Shown here: in pieces, positions 9,666 through 20,488 of the stretch
How positions within the stretch are numbered: position 1 is the first letter of the stretch
Layout: every line of letters begins with the position of its first letter
Origin: Enterococcus innesii
GTDB taxonomy: Bacteria; Bacillota; Bacilli; Lactobacillales; Enterococcaceae
Length of the DNA: 64,000 nucleotides
NCBI GenBank assembly: GCA_018982785.1
Contig: JAHHEN010000002.1
Span: forward strand, 191,001-255,000
Direction: 5' to 3'
Translations under genes and position numbers: made by a program
Notes under the pieces: model-generated
The model's database searches: none
What the model saw: only the letters and a program-made list of their open reading frames with translations
Told to the model about the DNA's origin: nothing

Positions 9666-10580
9666 TTGAAAACAACTTCTTTAATAAAAGATACCCGTGC
9701 TGATAAAATCTTTTTGATCTTTGTTTATGTGTTTTTAGCAATTTCATTGCTGATCGTTTTGTATCCGCTAATCTATATCGTCAGCGCTTCGATCTCAAAT
9801 CCGCATCTGGTAAACTCAGGTGAAATGTGGCTTTTGCCAAAAGGAATCACCTTCGAAGGCTATCGAACATTATTGGGCAACAGCAGTATCTGGCGTGGCT
9901 ATTTGAACACGATCTACTATACAGTGTTAGGAACATCGATCAATCTATTGGTAACTTTGCCTTGTGCCTATGCGTTATCGCGAGAAGATTTTTATGGGCG
10001 ACGGGCCTTCACCAATTTTATGCTGGTCACCATGTTCCTGTCTGGTGGCTTGATTCCCAGCTATTTGCTGATTCGCAGCTTAGGCATGCTGAATACCGTT
10101 TGGGCATTGGTGATTCCGGGGGCCGTCTCAGTTTACAATGTGGTTGTTACACGAACGTTTTTTCAATCCACAATTCCGCGAGAGATGGAAGAAGCAGCGA
10201 TTGTGGATGGTTGTTCCGATTTTCGGCTATTCATGCAGATCGTTTTACCATTATCAACGCCGATCATTGCGGTAATGGCTTTGTTCTATGGCGTCGGACA
10301 TTGGAACAGCTTCTTTAACGCATTGATCTATCTTTCTGATCGATCGATGTACCCGCTGCAGATGATTTTAAGAGAAATTTTGATTCTTCAAGATATGTCT
10401 TCAAATACCGTCAGCAATGTGACTTCAGAAATGGCGAACATGCTATATAGCAAACAGCAACTCGCTCAAGTCATCAAGTACGGTGTCATGATCGTTTCTT
10501 CGTTACCGGTAATCATCGTCTATCCGTTCTTACAAAAGTATTTTGTCAAGGGCATGATGGTCGGTTCAATTAAAGGATAA
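9666..10580 (+). CDS. Oligosaccharide ABC transporter permease, LplC/YtcP type
   Basis: 304 residues with six membrane segments and the EAA loop EEAAIVDGCSDFRLFMQIVL. The start is TTG 9666, set by the strong GGAGGGAGG 8-15 bases upstream; no ATG is near. It is 15 bases behind the first permease and 21 bases before the solute-binding protein gene, a standard CUT1 transporter arrangement. Confidence 0.92.
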   Translation: MKTTSLIKDTRADKIFLIFVYVFLAISLLIVLYPLIYIVSASISNPHLVNSGEMWLLPKGITFEGYRTLLGNSSIWRGYLNTIYYTVLGTSINLLVTLPCAYALSREDFYGRRAFTNFMLVTMFLSGGLIPSYLLIRSLGMLNTVWALVIPGAVSVYNVVVTRTFFQSTIPREMEEAAIVDGCSDFRLFMQIVLPLSTPIIAVMALFYGVGHWNSFFNALIYLSDRSMYPLQMILREILILQDMSSNTVSNVTSEMANMLYSKQQLAQVIKYGVMIVSSLPVIIVYPFLQKYFVKGMMVGSIKG

Positions 10581-10601
10581 AAAAATCAAAGGAGGAAGAA
10601 A

Positions 10602-12253
10602 ATGGGATTAAAAAAGAAACTTTTAGGAATGGCGGGTGTCGCTTTATGCAGTATCCTCGTCTTGGGTGCCTGCGGCAATTCTTCAGATGAGGGAACTGGG
10701 GAAAAGAAAGAGGTTGCTATCAATCATGACAGCCAATTTCCAATCATCAAAGAAGGCGAAGAGCTGACTTTGAATATCATGGCACCAGGTGTGGGAATGG
10801 CCGAGTGGGAAGACATGCCGACGTTACAGGATTACCAAGAAAAAACCGGTATCAAACTGACTTATACGACACCGCCATCGGCTGACTTTAGTACGAAACT
10901 GAACTTAGCCTTTGCTTCCGGCGACTTGCCGGATATCGTTTACGGTGCTGGTTCGCAAGCACTGACGGCTTCGATGGAGATCGATTACGGTTCACAAGGG
11001 ATTTTACTTCCCTTAGAGGAGTATATCACGCCAGAAATCATGCCAAATCTTTATGCACTGACGCAAGAAGATCCTTCTATTTTAAAATCGATCACCACGC
11101 CAGATGGGCACATTTACTCCTTACCAATGATCTCGCGGAATGCGACTTCAATCTGGTGGCAAGGCCCGATGTGGTACAACGGCACGTGGCTAGATAATTT
11201 AGGCGTATCAGAACTGCCGAAAACCACAGAGGAACTGCAAGAATTGTTGACGCGTTTCAAAGACGAAGATCCTAACGGAAATGGTCAAGCAGACGAGATT
11301 CCATTGACGGATGTCGATATGAACTCGACACGTGTTTGGTTGATGGCCGCCTTTGGCTTACGGACTCGCGGGATTCAAGTGGACGATGATGTGGTCTCCT
11401 ACACACCGACATCAGAAAACTACAAAGCATTCTTGGAATACATGAATACACTGTACGATGAAGGATTACTAGATAAAGAAGTTTATGGACAGTCCGATGA
11501 GCAGAAAAAAGCGAAGGGTGAAAACAATCAACTAGGCTTTTTGCCGACTATTTCAGCTTCTTTACTACTGGCCGCAGTGAGGCAGAGGCAATGAACGATC
11601 CAATGTTCCAACCGTTGACCTCTGAATGGGCACCAGAAGCCAAGATTCCTGGCAGTCCACGAATCTCCCGGGGAACTTTTGCATTGACCAATGTCAATCC
11701 TTCCCCAGAAGCTTCCATGCGTTGGGTGGATTACTTCTATTCGGAAGAAGGCACAAAATATATTGAACAAGGGCCAGAAGGTGTTCTTTGGGAGTACCAA
11801 GAAAATGCGGATGGCGAAAAAGTCCGGGTTTATGTGGATGGCATTGATACAGACAACACGGAAGACGAACGCGGCAAAATCACGCCGGCGTATGGATTGA
11901 CTACACCAAACATTGTCATTGATACAACAGGTGAATACCATATCCGCAAAACGGCTGATGAAGAACCAGATACTCGTTTTAGTGATTGGGTTGCACAAGA
12001 AACGGCAGAAAAGATGGAAGATATCGCTGAAGTACCATTCCCGCTACTGTATTTAACGATTGAAGAAAATGACAAAGTAGCAGCCACTGCCACTGATTTG
12101 ACAACTTATGTAGAACAAATGGAAGCGAAGTTTATCACAGGTGTCGAGCCATTAGACAATTGGGACGATTATGTGAAAACGATCGAAGCAATGGGCATTG
12201 ACGAATATGTCGAAGTCTATCAAACGGCCTATGACCGCTGGAAAGCAAACTAA
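10602..12253 (+). CDS. Extracellular solute-binding lipoprotein (LplA-like), frameshifted
   Basis: A lipoprotein signal peptide ends in LGAC (lipobox, Cys about residue 24). The mature part has the family 1 solute-binding fold and the LplA-type central segment DLPDIVYGAG. The frame breaks near 11540-11577; adding one T to the five-T run at 11539-11543 restores one protein of about 550 residues, the usual length, and reads GFFADYF across the joint. It should bind the glycan at the cell surface and feed the two permeases. The break is most likely a sequence error. A stem-loop terminator follows, which would favour high expression of this protein over downstream enzymes. Confidence 0.88.
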
Positions 12254-12269
12254 TATCATACGATAAGGG

Positions 12270-12306
12270 AAACGGGTCGAGACAATCAATCTCCACCCGT
12301 TTTTTT
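12270..12306 (+). terminator. Intraoperonic intrinsic terminator
   Basis: AAACGGGT pairs with ACCCGTTT, with an inner GAGA/TCTC pair, followed by a T run. It lies between the binding-protein gene and the GH38 gene and may act as a partial terminator that sets transporter to enzyme ratio. Confidence 0.75.
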
Positions 12307-12336
12307 CAAAAAATAGATAGAGGAGTCAAAAGAAAA

Positions 12337-15300
12337 ATGAGAGTTATGCAGCCTTACGAGTTTGAACGCATCCGAAAAATTTTCTACAAATTAAAACAGT
12401 ACCGTGTACGCTACCAACAGCCAATAGACCCGCTTTTTTTTAAGCAAGAGGATTGGGTACCGTATGAGCAAGGGAGTTATTTCGGAGAAAAAAACACCTA
12501 TTATCAGCTGAAAGGCAGCTTTCAAGTTCCCGCTGACTGGGTAGGGAATCCTTGTGTCTTACAAGTCTATTCAAGCCTCTCAGAGTGGGACAACACCACC
12601 AATCCCCAAATCAAAATTTATTTGGACGATACCTATGTCCAAGCTATCGATGTCAATCATCGAGAGGTCACTTTGGCTGAAGGATATCAACAAAAAGCAG
12701 TCAAACTGAAGATTGATCTGTTCTCGGGCCGTTCCGATAAACCATTCCCACTGCATATCAACTTATTGGCATTGGATCCTGTCGTCAATGAACTCTGGTT
12801 TGATTTTTATACGCTGTTTGATAGTTGGCGTGCCATTCGTGCGTTTGGCGGTGACGAAGCATTTTATCAACAAGTCCTTGGCCAAGTCGCCAATGTCTTG
12901 GATTTTCGTACGCCCTACTCAGCGGCATTTTATGAAAGTCTCGCAAAAGCAAAGCAACTGCTTGCGTCATGTTACTTACCAGCGCATACACCAAAACAAA
13001 AAGTGACGGCTGTCGGCCATACCCACATCGATCTGGCGTGGCTTTGGACGGCGCAGCAAGCAATTGAAAAAGGCGAGCGCAGTTTCCAGACGGTCTTGAA
13101 ATTGATGGAGGAGTATCCAGATTACACGTTTTTTCAAAGCCAACCACAACTGTATCTCTCCATGAAAACACATTATCCTGAACTTTACGCTGCAATCAAA
13201 GAAAAAGTTCGAGAAGGAAGATGGGAAGTTGACGGGGCGATGTGGGTGGAAGCCGATTGCAATTTGACTTCAGGGGAATCGCTGGTTCGTCAGATCCTTT
13301 ATGGCAAACGGTTTATGAAAGAGGAATTTCAAGTCGATAGCCGCATCTTATGGCTACCGGATGTCTTTGGTTATTCAGCCGCCTTGCCGCAAATTTTACG
13401 CAAAACAAATACGCCCTACTTTATGACGACGAAGCTGTCATGGAACCAGTTCAATCAAATTCCTTATGATTCCTTCTATTGGCAAGGAATTGATGGCAGC
13501 CGCGTTTTGACGCATTTTATTACCACCATCAGTGAAGGATACAGTCCAAGAGATTATTATACGACGTATAATGGATTGCTAGATCCTTACACGATCAAAG
13601 GCAGTTTTGAACGTTATCAGCAAAAAGATCAGCACGACGAAATTTTGATTGCCTATGGGTATGGTGACGGTGGCGGAGGCCCGACGAAAGAGATGCTAGA
13701 AGTCCAGAAACGGCTGCAAAAAACATTGCCGGATATGCCGACGATTACTGGCAATCATGTGGGGGCTTTTTTGATCGACTGGCAGATTCTTTTAAGGAAA
13801 AATCTGGCCCAGTCTGGTACGGCGAATTGTACTTTGAATACCATCGTGGAACACTGACTTCGATTGGCAAAAACAAGAAGGCCAATCGCCAAGGAGAATT
13901 TTTCTTACAGACGATTGAAAAACTTTATAGTATTTGTGCAATCAATCGTTATCCGCAAGCTGAATTAGAACAACTTTGGAAACAGCTGCTATTTAATCAA
14001 TTCCATGACATTCTGCCGGGAAGCTCGATCAAAGAAGTTTATGATCAGACGGATCAAGAGTATCAACAGCTCTTTGATAAAGGCTGCAAGCTGATCGAAG
14101 CTTTGATTCCAGCGGTGCAAGCAGCCGAAGCTACGTCATGGCATGTCTTTAATCCGCTGGGACAAGAGCGGACGGGTCTGGTCTATTTAGACGATCAGAC
14201 AGGGATCAAAGAAGCTTACCTGACTCAGCGGACCTATGATGACCGGCTCTTAGTCAAAATTCCCGCCATGGCTGGGTTGAGCAGCAAAAAATTGACTCCT
14301 GTCTCAGCTGTGCCTCAATCAAAGCAAATAGCGATACGACTAGAGGAATCGTTTGAAACGGCTGACTTTAAAGTGATTTTTGACAAACACTTTGACATCA
14401 TCTCTTTATTTGACAAACGGCAGCAGCGAGAAATCGTGCCAAAAGGCGAGCGGTTGAATCAGTTAGTGGCTTACGAAGATCTGCCAATGGATTATGATGC
14501 GTGGGACATTGATATTTATTACCAGAAGAAGCCTTATCCTGTGAAGCAAGTTCTCTCAGCCGAGGTCGTTGAGCAAGGGGAGATTCGCGATACCTTGAAG
14601 ATCAAACGTCAGTTTGAAGATTCTTTTATTACGCAATGGCTGCATTTTTACCATGGCACGGGAAGAATCGATTTTGAAACAGCGGTTGATTGGCACCAGC
14701 ATCAACTGCTGTTAAAGGCATTGATGCCGATTGATGTTAACACATTGGAAGCAACGTTTGATATTCAATTCGGGCAGGTAAAACGGCCTGTGCATCAAAA
14801 CACGACATGGGACCAAGCGCGTTTTGAGAGCTGTGGACAAAAATGGGTAGATCTCTCAGAAGGGAATTATGGGGTTAGTATTTTGACGGATTCGAAATAT
14901 GGGTTCAATACGGATTATCAAAAAATCGGGCTTTCTTTGATTAAATCGCCGATCGATCCGTATCCTGAAGCGGATCAAGGCCTTCATGAGTTTACCTATT
15001 CCTTGTACGCCCACGAAGGAACTTGGCAAGACGCGCAAACGATGGAAGAAGCTTTGGCATTGAATGTTCCCGTTCTAACCGTTCCAAGTGTGCCACAACT
15101 ATCAGCAGAAGCTTTTCTAGCAGTCGACCAAAAGAATGTCTTACTGGATACGGTGAAAAAAGCCGAAGATGAAGAGGCACTGATCGTGCGGTTGTATGAA
15201 TATCACAATCAAACCAGCGCCTGTCAAATGCGCTGCCAGAAAAGAATCAAAAAAGCGGTTTTGACGAATCTTTTGGAAGAAACCGTCGCTGAACTGCCGG

Positions 15301-15383
15301 TGGAGCCGCTGGATGCCCAAAGCATCACAATCCATTTCCAGCCTTTTGAGATCCAGACCATCATGCTTTATTTAGAAGACTAA
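12337..15383 (+). CDS. Alpha-mannosidase, GH38, frameshifted
   Basis: About 1015 residues when repaired. The GH38 metal-site motif HTHIDLAWLW is at about residue 228-238 and the nucleophile region WLPDVFGYSAALPQ near residue 345. The C-terminal beta domains follow. The frame changes at the six-T run 13767-13772; one more T joins HVGAFFDRL to the second part, which continues GELYFEYHRGT. It has no signal peptide and should trim alpha-mannose from imported N-glycan-type fragments. Start ATG 12337 follows GAGGAG. The break is most likely a sequence error because both halves are otherwise intact. Confidence 0.9.
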
Positions 15384-15401
15384 ATAGAAATGGAGAAGCA
15401 T

Positions 15402-17645
15402 ATGATTGAGACACTTTTACGGCAAATGACATTGAAAGAAAAAATCGGCCAGCTGAATCAGCGTCTGTATGGTTGGGAAGTTTACGAAAAAAACAATGGA
15501 AAAATTATTTTAACTGAAACCTTTAAAAAAGAAGTAGCTCGTTTTGGCAGTCTTGGCTGGATCTACGGCGTCTTTCGGGCTGATCCTTGGTCAGGTAGAA
15601 ATCAGCAAACCGGCCTGACGACCACGGAGTCCTATGAGCTATCCCTTATGATTCAAACTTATTTGCAGGAGCACACTCGGCTGGGGATTCCGGCCCTTCT
15701 CAGTGAAGAGTGTCCTCACGGTCACCAAGGTTTGGAAGCGACGACGTTTCCGGTCAATTTTAGTGTTGGTTCTAGTTGGAACCCAGAGCTGTATCAAGCG
15801 GCCCAAACCATCACTGCTCAAGAGATTCGGGCAAAAGGGGCCCATGTCGGCTTGGTTTCCGCATTGGACATTGCTAGAGATCCTCGTTGGGGGCGAACAG
15901 AAGAATGTTTCAGTGAAGATCCGTTTTTGACCAGTAGCTTTACCAAAGCAGCCGTCAGAGGGTTACAAGGATCAAAAGCAACGATTGAAAAACAGAACGT
16001 TTTAGCGGTGTTAAAGCACTTTGCTGCCCAAGGTGCAGGAATGGGGGGACACAATGCAGGGCCAGTGGCAATCGGTGATCGGGAATTCCGTGAGATCCAT
16101 CTGCCACCAATGAAAGCGGGGATTGCTGCTGGGGCCTTGGGGTGTATGGCTGCATACAATGATCTAGATGGTGTTCCTTGCCATGCTAATGCTTATTTGT
16201 TACAAGAGGTTTTACGAGAAGAAAGTGGCTTTACGGGAATTGTGATGGCCGATGGGTGCGGGCTGGATCGGATTACTGACTGGCTGGGGAGCCGCCCGCA
16301 AGCGGCCGCCAAATCCTTGACCAGCGGTGTGGATGTTAGTTTATGGGATGAAGTTTTCCCAGTGTTAGAAGAAGCTGTCCTTGAGGGGCTGATTGCGGAA
16401 ACGGCGATCGATGATGCAGTCCGCCGTGTGCTTCTTTTGAAAGAAAAACTTGGCTTGTTTAAAGAAGCAACGCCCCATGTTTCATTGCCCCGTAAAGAAA
16501 AGGCGCAACAAGTTGCCTTGAAATTGGCGGAGGAATCGATTGTTTTACTAGAGAACAATGGCATTTTGCCTTTGAAGAAAACGCGACAAAAGATTGCCGT
16601 CATCGGTCCTCACGTTAAACAGCTCTATCATCAGCTGGGGGATTATACGCCATTCAAGGAAGAAACAACATGTACGACCCTTTGGGAAGGTTTGACCAGT
16701 TTAAGTACGCATCAAGCTGACTTCTTCTACGAGAAAGGCTGCGAAATCTCTAGTGGCACACTGGCTCAACGAAGGCAAGCCTGTCAGATTGCAGAAACAG
16801 CGGATGTCATCTTAGTGACGATCGGCGGCTCCAGTGCCCGTGATTTCACAACGGATTTTGACAAAAACGGTGCCGCCTTAAGGGGATCTCAGGAAATGAC
16901 CAGTGGAGAAAACATCGACTTGGCTACCCTCGATTTGCCGCAATGCCAGTTGGATTTACTGTTTGCGTTGAAGAAGAGTAAAAAGCCGCTGATTGGGATC
17001 GTGATTTCCGGTCGACCGCATTGCTTAGCACCTTTGCAAGACTTGTTCGATGGGTTGCTTTACGCTGGCTATCCCGGACAATATGGAGGGGAAGCGATTG
17101 CTCGGATCCTTTTTGGTGAAACGGTACCTAGTGGAAAATTAGCAGTTTCTATTCCTGATACGGTTGGACAGTTGCCTGTCTGTTATAATTATCGCAACAC
17201 AGCGTTTCAAAAAGACTACCTCGATCAAAAAGGCGCACCAGTATATGCTTTTGGTTATGGTCTTAGTTATGCCTCTTTTATTTGCAGCTCGGTTTCGTCT
17301 GAATATGCAGGGGGAACCATTCGCGTCAGTGGCACACTTGAAAATCATTCTACTGTGTCTGGTAAAGAAGTGGTCCAATGCTATCTAAAAGAGTATACAA
17401 AAGCATATGTGCCGAGGAAAAAAGTCCTATGCGGCTTTCAAAAAGTATGGGTGCCTAGACAAGGACAAGCAGCTTTTCAACTCGTGATCGGTGAAGCATC
17501 ATTGCAGCAGCTGGCAATTTCTCTGGAAGAAACAACATCATTTTGTTTAGAAATCGAGGCAGCTGCGCAGCGGTATCAGTTTGCATTTCAACGATCCAAC
17601 CCTGACCGCACGTGGCAGGTAATTCAGAAAGGAGCAAAAGAATGA
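15402..17645 (+). CDS. Beta-glycosidase, GH3
   Basis: 747-residue three-domain GH3 enzyme: N-terminal barrel, alpha/beta sandwich domain, C-terminal fibronectin-III-like domain. The nucleophile Asp is in GIVMADG at about residue 284. DIARDPRWGRTEECFSEDP is a typical GH3 substrate-site block. ATG 15402 has GGAG 6 bases before it and is preferred over ATG 15390. No signal peptide. Specificity cannot be told from sequence: beta-glucosidase, beta-xylosidase or beta-galactosidase are possible. It overlaps the following GH1 gene by four bases (ATGA), implying translational coupling. Confidence 0.9.
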   Translation: MIETLLRQMTLKEKIGQLNQRLYGWEVYEKNNGKIILTETFKKEVARFGSLGWIYGVFRADPWSGRNQQTGLTTTESYELSLMIQTYLQEHTRLGIPALLSEECPHGHQGLEATTFPVNFSVGSSWNPELYQAAQTITAQEIRAKGAHVGLVSALDIARDPRWGRTEECFSEDPFLTSSFTKAAVRGLQGSKATIEKQNVLAVLKHFAAQGAGMGGHNAGPVAIGDREFREIHLPPMKAGIAAGALGCMAAYNDLDGVPCHANAYLLQEVLREESGFTGIVMADGCGLDRITDWLGSRPQAAAKSLTSGVDVSLWDEVFPVLEEAVLEGLIAETAIDDAVRRVLLLKEKLGLFKEATPHVSLPRKEKAQQVALKLAEESIVLLENNGILPLKKTRQKIAVIGPHVKQLYHQLGDYTPFKEETTCTTLWEGLTSLSTHQADFFYEKGCEISSGTLAQRRQACQIAETADVILVTIGGSSARDFTTDFDKNGAALRGSQEMTSGENIDLATLDLPQCQLDLLFALKKSKKPLIGIVISGRPHCLAPLQDLFDGLLYAGYPGQYGGEAIARILFGETVPSGKLAVSIPDTVGQLPVCYNYRNTAFQKDYLDQKGAPVYAFGYGLSYASFICSSVSSEYAGGTIRVSGTLENHSTVSGKEVVQCYLKEYTKAYVPRKKVLCGFQKVWVPRQGQAAFQLVIGEASLQQLAISLEETTSFCLEIEAAAQRYQFAFQRSNPDRTWQVIQKGAKE

Positions 17646-19026
17646 TTCAATTTCCAAAAAACTTTTTATGGGGAGCGGCCGCGTCAGCACCGCAAACCGA
17701 GGGGGCCGCGGCGGTTGACGGCAAAAGTCCCTCTACATGGGACAAATGGTTTGAGTTGGAGCCGTCACGCTTTTACGATGGTGTCGGACCAAGCGACACC
17801 TCAAATACCTACTATCAATACCGGGAAGACGTAGCAAACATGAAGGCCATGAACTTGAATTCCTATCGGACATCTATTGCATGGACCCGCTTATTACCAG
17901 ATGGAAAAACATTGAATCAGACAGCAGTCCGGTTTTATCGGGCATATTTTCAGGAAATGCTGGACCAAGGCATCGAACCGATCATTAATTTGTTTCATTT
18001 TGACATGCCTTGGTGGCTGATGGAAAAAGGAGGCTGGGAGGCGCGGGAATCCGTGGACCATTTTGCATTTTATGCAAAAACTGCTTTTGAACAATTCGGC
18101 GATCTAGTGAAAAAATGGGCGACCTTTAATGAACCGTTGGTGCATATTGAATGTGGGTATTATGGAGATGCTCATTGGCCGCAAGTGCATGATTTCAAGC
18201 GGGCGATCCAAGTGGGTTATCATACCTTGTTAGCCCATGCGAAGGCAGTTGCCGAGTTTCGTAAAATCGCACTACCTGAGGGAGAAATCAGCATCATCTT
18301 GAATCTGTCACCTGTTTACCCAAAAAGCCAAGAGGCAGCTGATCGAGAAGCTGCTGAATGGGCAGATCTCTTGTATATTCGCAGTTTTTTGGACTGTGTC
18401 GTTTATGGACAATTTCCTGAAAAACTAACGAGCTTATTCAAGGAGCATCACTTGTCCCCTGAATATGAAGCAACAGATGCGGAAATTTTTCGTGAAAATA
18501 CCGTAGATTTTATTGGTTGCAATTATTATCAACCGTTGCGGATCCAAGCACCACTTCCGCAGAGGGCAGCATCCGGTCCCTTTGAGCCGCGTCAGTTATT
18601 TCGTGGGTACGATTGGCCAGAGAAAAAATCAATCCTCATCGCGGCTGGGAAATCTATCCAGAAGGGATTTACGATATTGCGATGCGTCTAAAGAACGACT
18701 ATCAAAACATGCCATGGTTTGTTTCCGAAAATGGCATGGGGGTATCTGAGGAAGAACGGTTCATGGGCGCCATGGGGCAGGTCAATGATACGTATCGGAT
18801 CGCCTTTGTTGAAGACCATTTACGTCAGCTGCATCATGCAATCGAAGACGGGTCTCCTTGTTTCGGTTACCATATGTGGACCTTTATGGATTGCTGGAGC
18901 TGGTTGAACGCATATAAAAACCGTTATGGGTTTTATCGAGTGGATTTGAAAAATGACTTCAAGCGTTATCCCAAAGCGTCCAGTTTTTGGTTGGCAGAAG
19001 TAGCTGCCAAGAATGCTCTTGATTGA
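17642..19026 (+). CDS. Beta-glycosidase, GH1, frameshifted
   Basis: About 461 residues when repaired. Acid/base Glu is in ATFNEPL (about 164), nucleophile Glu in VSENGMG (about 362). The frame breaks at the six-A run 18623-18628; adding one A reads PEKKINPHRGWEIYPEG, the expected junction. In the aglycone/phosphate loop it has SWLNAYKNRYGF: the Ser and Trp recall 6-phospho-beta-galactosidase, but the phosphate-binding Lys position is Asn. Since the operon has an ABC importer, not a PTS, a non-phosphorylated substrate is more likely. Last gene of the rightward operon. Confidence 0.88.
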
Positions 19027-19043
19027 TCAAAGTGTCCTTAGAA

Positions 19044-19074
19044 GAAAAAATACCGCAGGAAAACTTACCTGCGG
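19044..19074 (-). terminator. Intrinsic terminator of the RpiR gene (and of the glycan operon)
   Basis: CCGCAGG and CCTGCGG form a 7-bp stem; on the - strand it is followed by TATTTTTTC. On the + strand the T tract is poorer. It separates the convergent glycan operon and the RpiR gene. Confidence 0.75.
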
Positions 19075-19095
19075 ACTTCTTTGGCTATGAGTATT

Positions 19096-19954
19096 TTATA
19101 AATACTTCTCACGAAAATCAGCGATGGCTTGGCGTGAGGCATAGATATTGCGTGCCAGCTTTTCATTCTTACTTAAAAAGACATAGAAAAGGACATCGAC
19201 CGCCAATAGGTGGGCGATAATCGAATTCGTAGCAGCACTACGTTGGTTGGCTTCTTTGGAACGGGACACTTGCAGGGGAACATCCGCCAACTTTGTTAAC
19301 GGATTACTGCCAAATCGGGTGAGTGACAGAATCGGGACGCCAAGATTTTTAACGATTTCTGCTAAGTGAACCATCTCAGGCGTGTGTCCACTGTTGGAAA
19401 TGACCCAGAGGAGACTTTTTTCTCGTTTTTGACGAGTTGCGGCAACAAGAGATTGTAGTCATTTTCAAACACGACGATCTTGCCTAAACGGGTCCATTTT
19501 TGTTGGATATCTTGTGCGATCAATGAGGAAGCGCCGATCCCGCAGACAAAGATGCGCTCACGAGTCGCGATCAGTTCAGCGGCAGCCAACATCAGCTGTT
19601 CTTCTAACAATTGGGCCGTCTCATTCATAGTCACCTGTGCATTGTGGCTTAATTTAGATGTGATGGCATGAAAGGGCTCATTTAATTCAACATCGGCATA
19701 ACCTAAATGCTCATTGGCATTGTGGCGCAAGCCGGATTCGGCAGATAATTGTATTTTTAAATCTGTCAAACTAGCAAAGCCGGTTTTTTCGCAAAACGTA
19801 CAACGGTTGGTGCACTGATCCCAGTGGCTTCTGCTAATTGACTCGCAGTCATCGACGGCACTTTTTCAGGATTGGCCTCCATGAATGCGAAGAGTTTCTT
19901 CTCAGAAAGCGATAATTCATTTTTCATGCTCTCGATTCGGGAAAGAACGCTCAT
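19096..19954 (-). CDS. RpiR/MurR-family transcription regulator with SIS domain, two frameshifts
   Basis: The pieces form one regulator of about 286 residues: N-terminal RpiR helix-turn-helix (ATGISAPTVVRFAKK, about residues 40-58) and C-terminal SIS sugar-phosphate binding domain (RIFVCGIGASSLIAQD, later VISNSGHTPE). Adding one base at each of two six-T runs (19784-19789 and 19416-19421 on the + strand) restores the complete frame. RpiR regulators sense phosphosugars such as amino-sugar phosphates, consistent with a glycan locus. Convergent to the glycan operon. GGAAGTGTAAGG precedes ATG 19954. Both breaks are likely sequence errors. Confidence 0.85.
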
Positions 19955-19988
19955 CCTTACACTTCCTTTAGATAGAGTAGTATCCTAA

Positions 19989-20018
19989 GTATAACATAAG
20001 TTTTGGAGGAGCTTTCAA
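19989..20018 (-). promoter_or_regulatory. Probable promoter of the RpiR gene
   Basis: On the - strand TTGAAA (20018-20013) and TTATAC (19994-19989) are separated by 18 bases, 35 bases upstream of the start codon. Confidence 0.55.
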
Positions 20019-20046
20019 AAGAAACGAAAAGAATAGGTAGATAAAC

Positions 20047-20075
20047 TTGCTTTTTTACTTAGAATCAAGTAAAGT
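20047..20075 (+). promoter_or_regulatory. Probable rpsO promoter
   Basis: TTGCTT and TAAAGT are separated by 17 bases, about 95 bases before the rpsO start. Confidence 0.5.
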
Positions 20076-20170
20076 AATTACGTGTGAAAAGCACAGTACC
20101 TGTTACTTGGTTTAACGAATCACCAACGTTTTACTCAGTCGCAGGGGAAAAAGAAAAAGAGGTGAAAAAC

Positions 20171-20440
20171 ATGGCAATTTCAAAAGAACGCAAAAACGAA
20201 ATCATCAACAAATTTGCACGTCATGAAGGAGATACTGGTTCTCCAGAAGTTCAAATCGCTGTTTTAACAGAAGAAATCAACCATTTGAACGAACATGCAC
20301 GTATGCACAAAAAAGACCACCATTCATACCGTGGGTTGATGAAAAAAGTTGGACATCGTCGTAACTTATTAGCTTACCTACGTCAAAAAGACGTACAACG
20401 TTACCGCGAATTAATCCAAGCTTTAGGATTACGTCGTTAA
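20171..20440 (+). CDS. rpsO: 30S ribosomal protein S15
   Basis: 89 residues, the normal S15 length, with the conserved block [15 protein letters not shown] and the C-terminus ending in LGLRR. S15 binds the three-way junction of 16S rRNA and starts platform assembly. ATG 20171 has GAGGTG upstream and fits the MAISKERK start of other Gram-positive S15 proteins; the frame is open to 20084 without a better start. Followed by a strong terminator, a tandem repeat array and pnp. Confidence 0.98.
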   Translation: MAISKERKNEIINKFARHEGDTGSPEVQIAVLTEEINHLNEHARMHKKDHHSYRGLMKKVGHRRNLLAYLRQKDVQRYRELIQALGLRR

Positions 20441-20449
20441 TCAAACAAA

Positions 20450-20484
20450 GAAAAGTGAGGTTCAACCCGAATCTCACTTTTTTG
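20450..20484 (+). terminator. rpsO intrinsic terminator
   Basis: AAAGTGAGGTTC pairs with GAATCTCACTTT (one G-T pair), followed by a T run. The repeat array begins only 5 bases after the T run. Confidence 0.9.
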
Positions 20485-20488
20485 CTAT

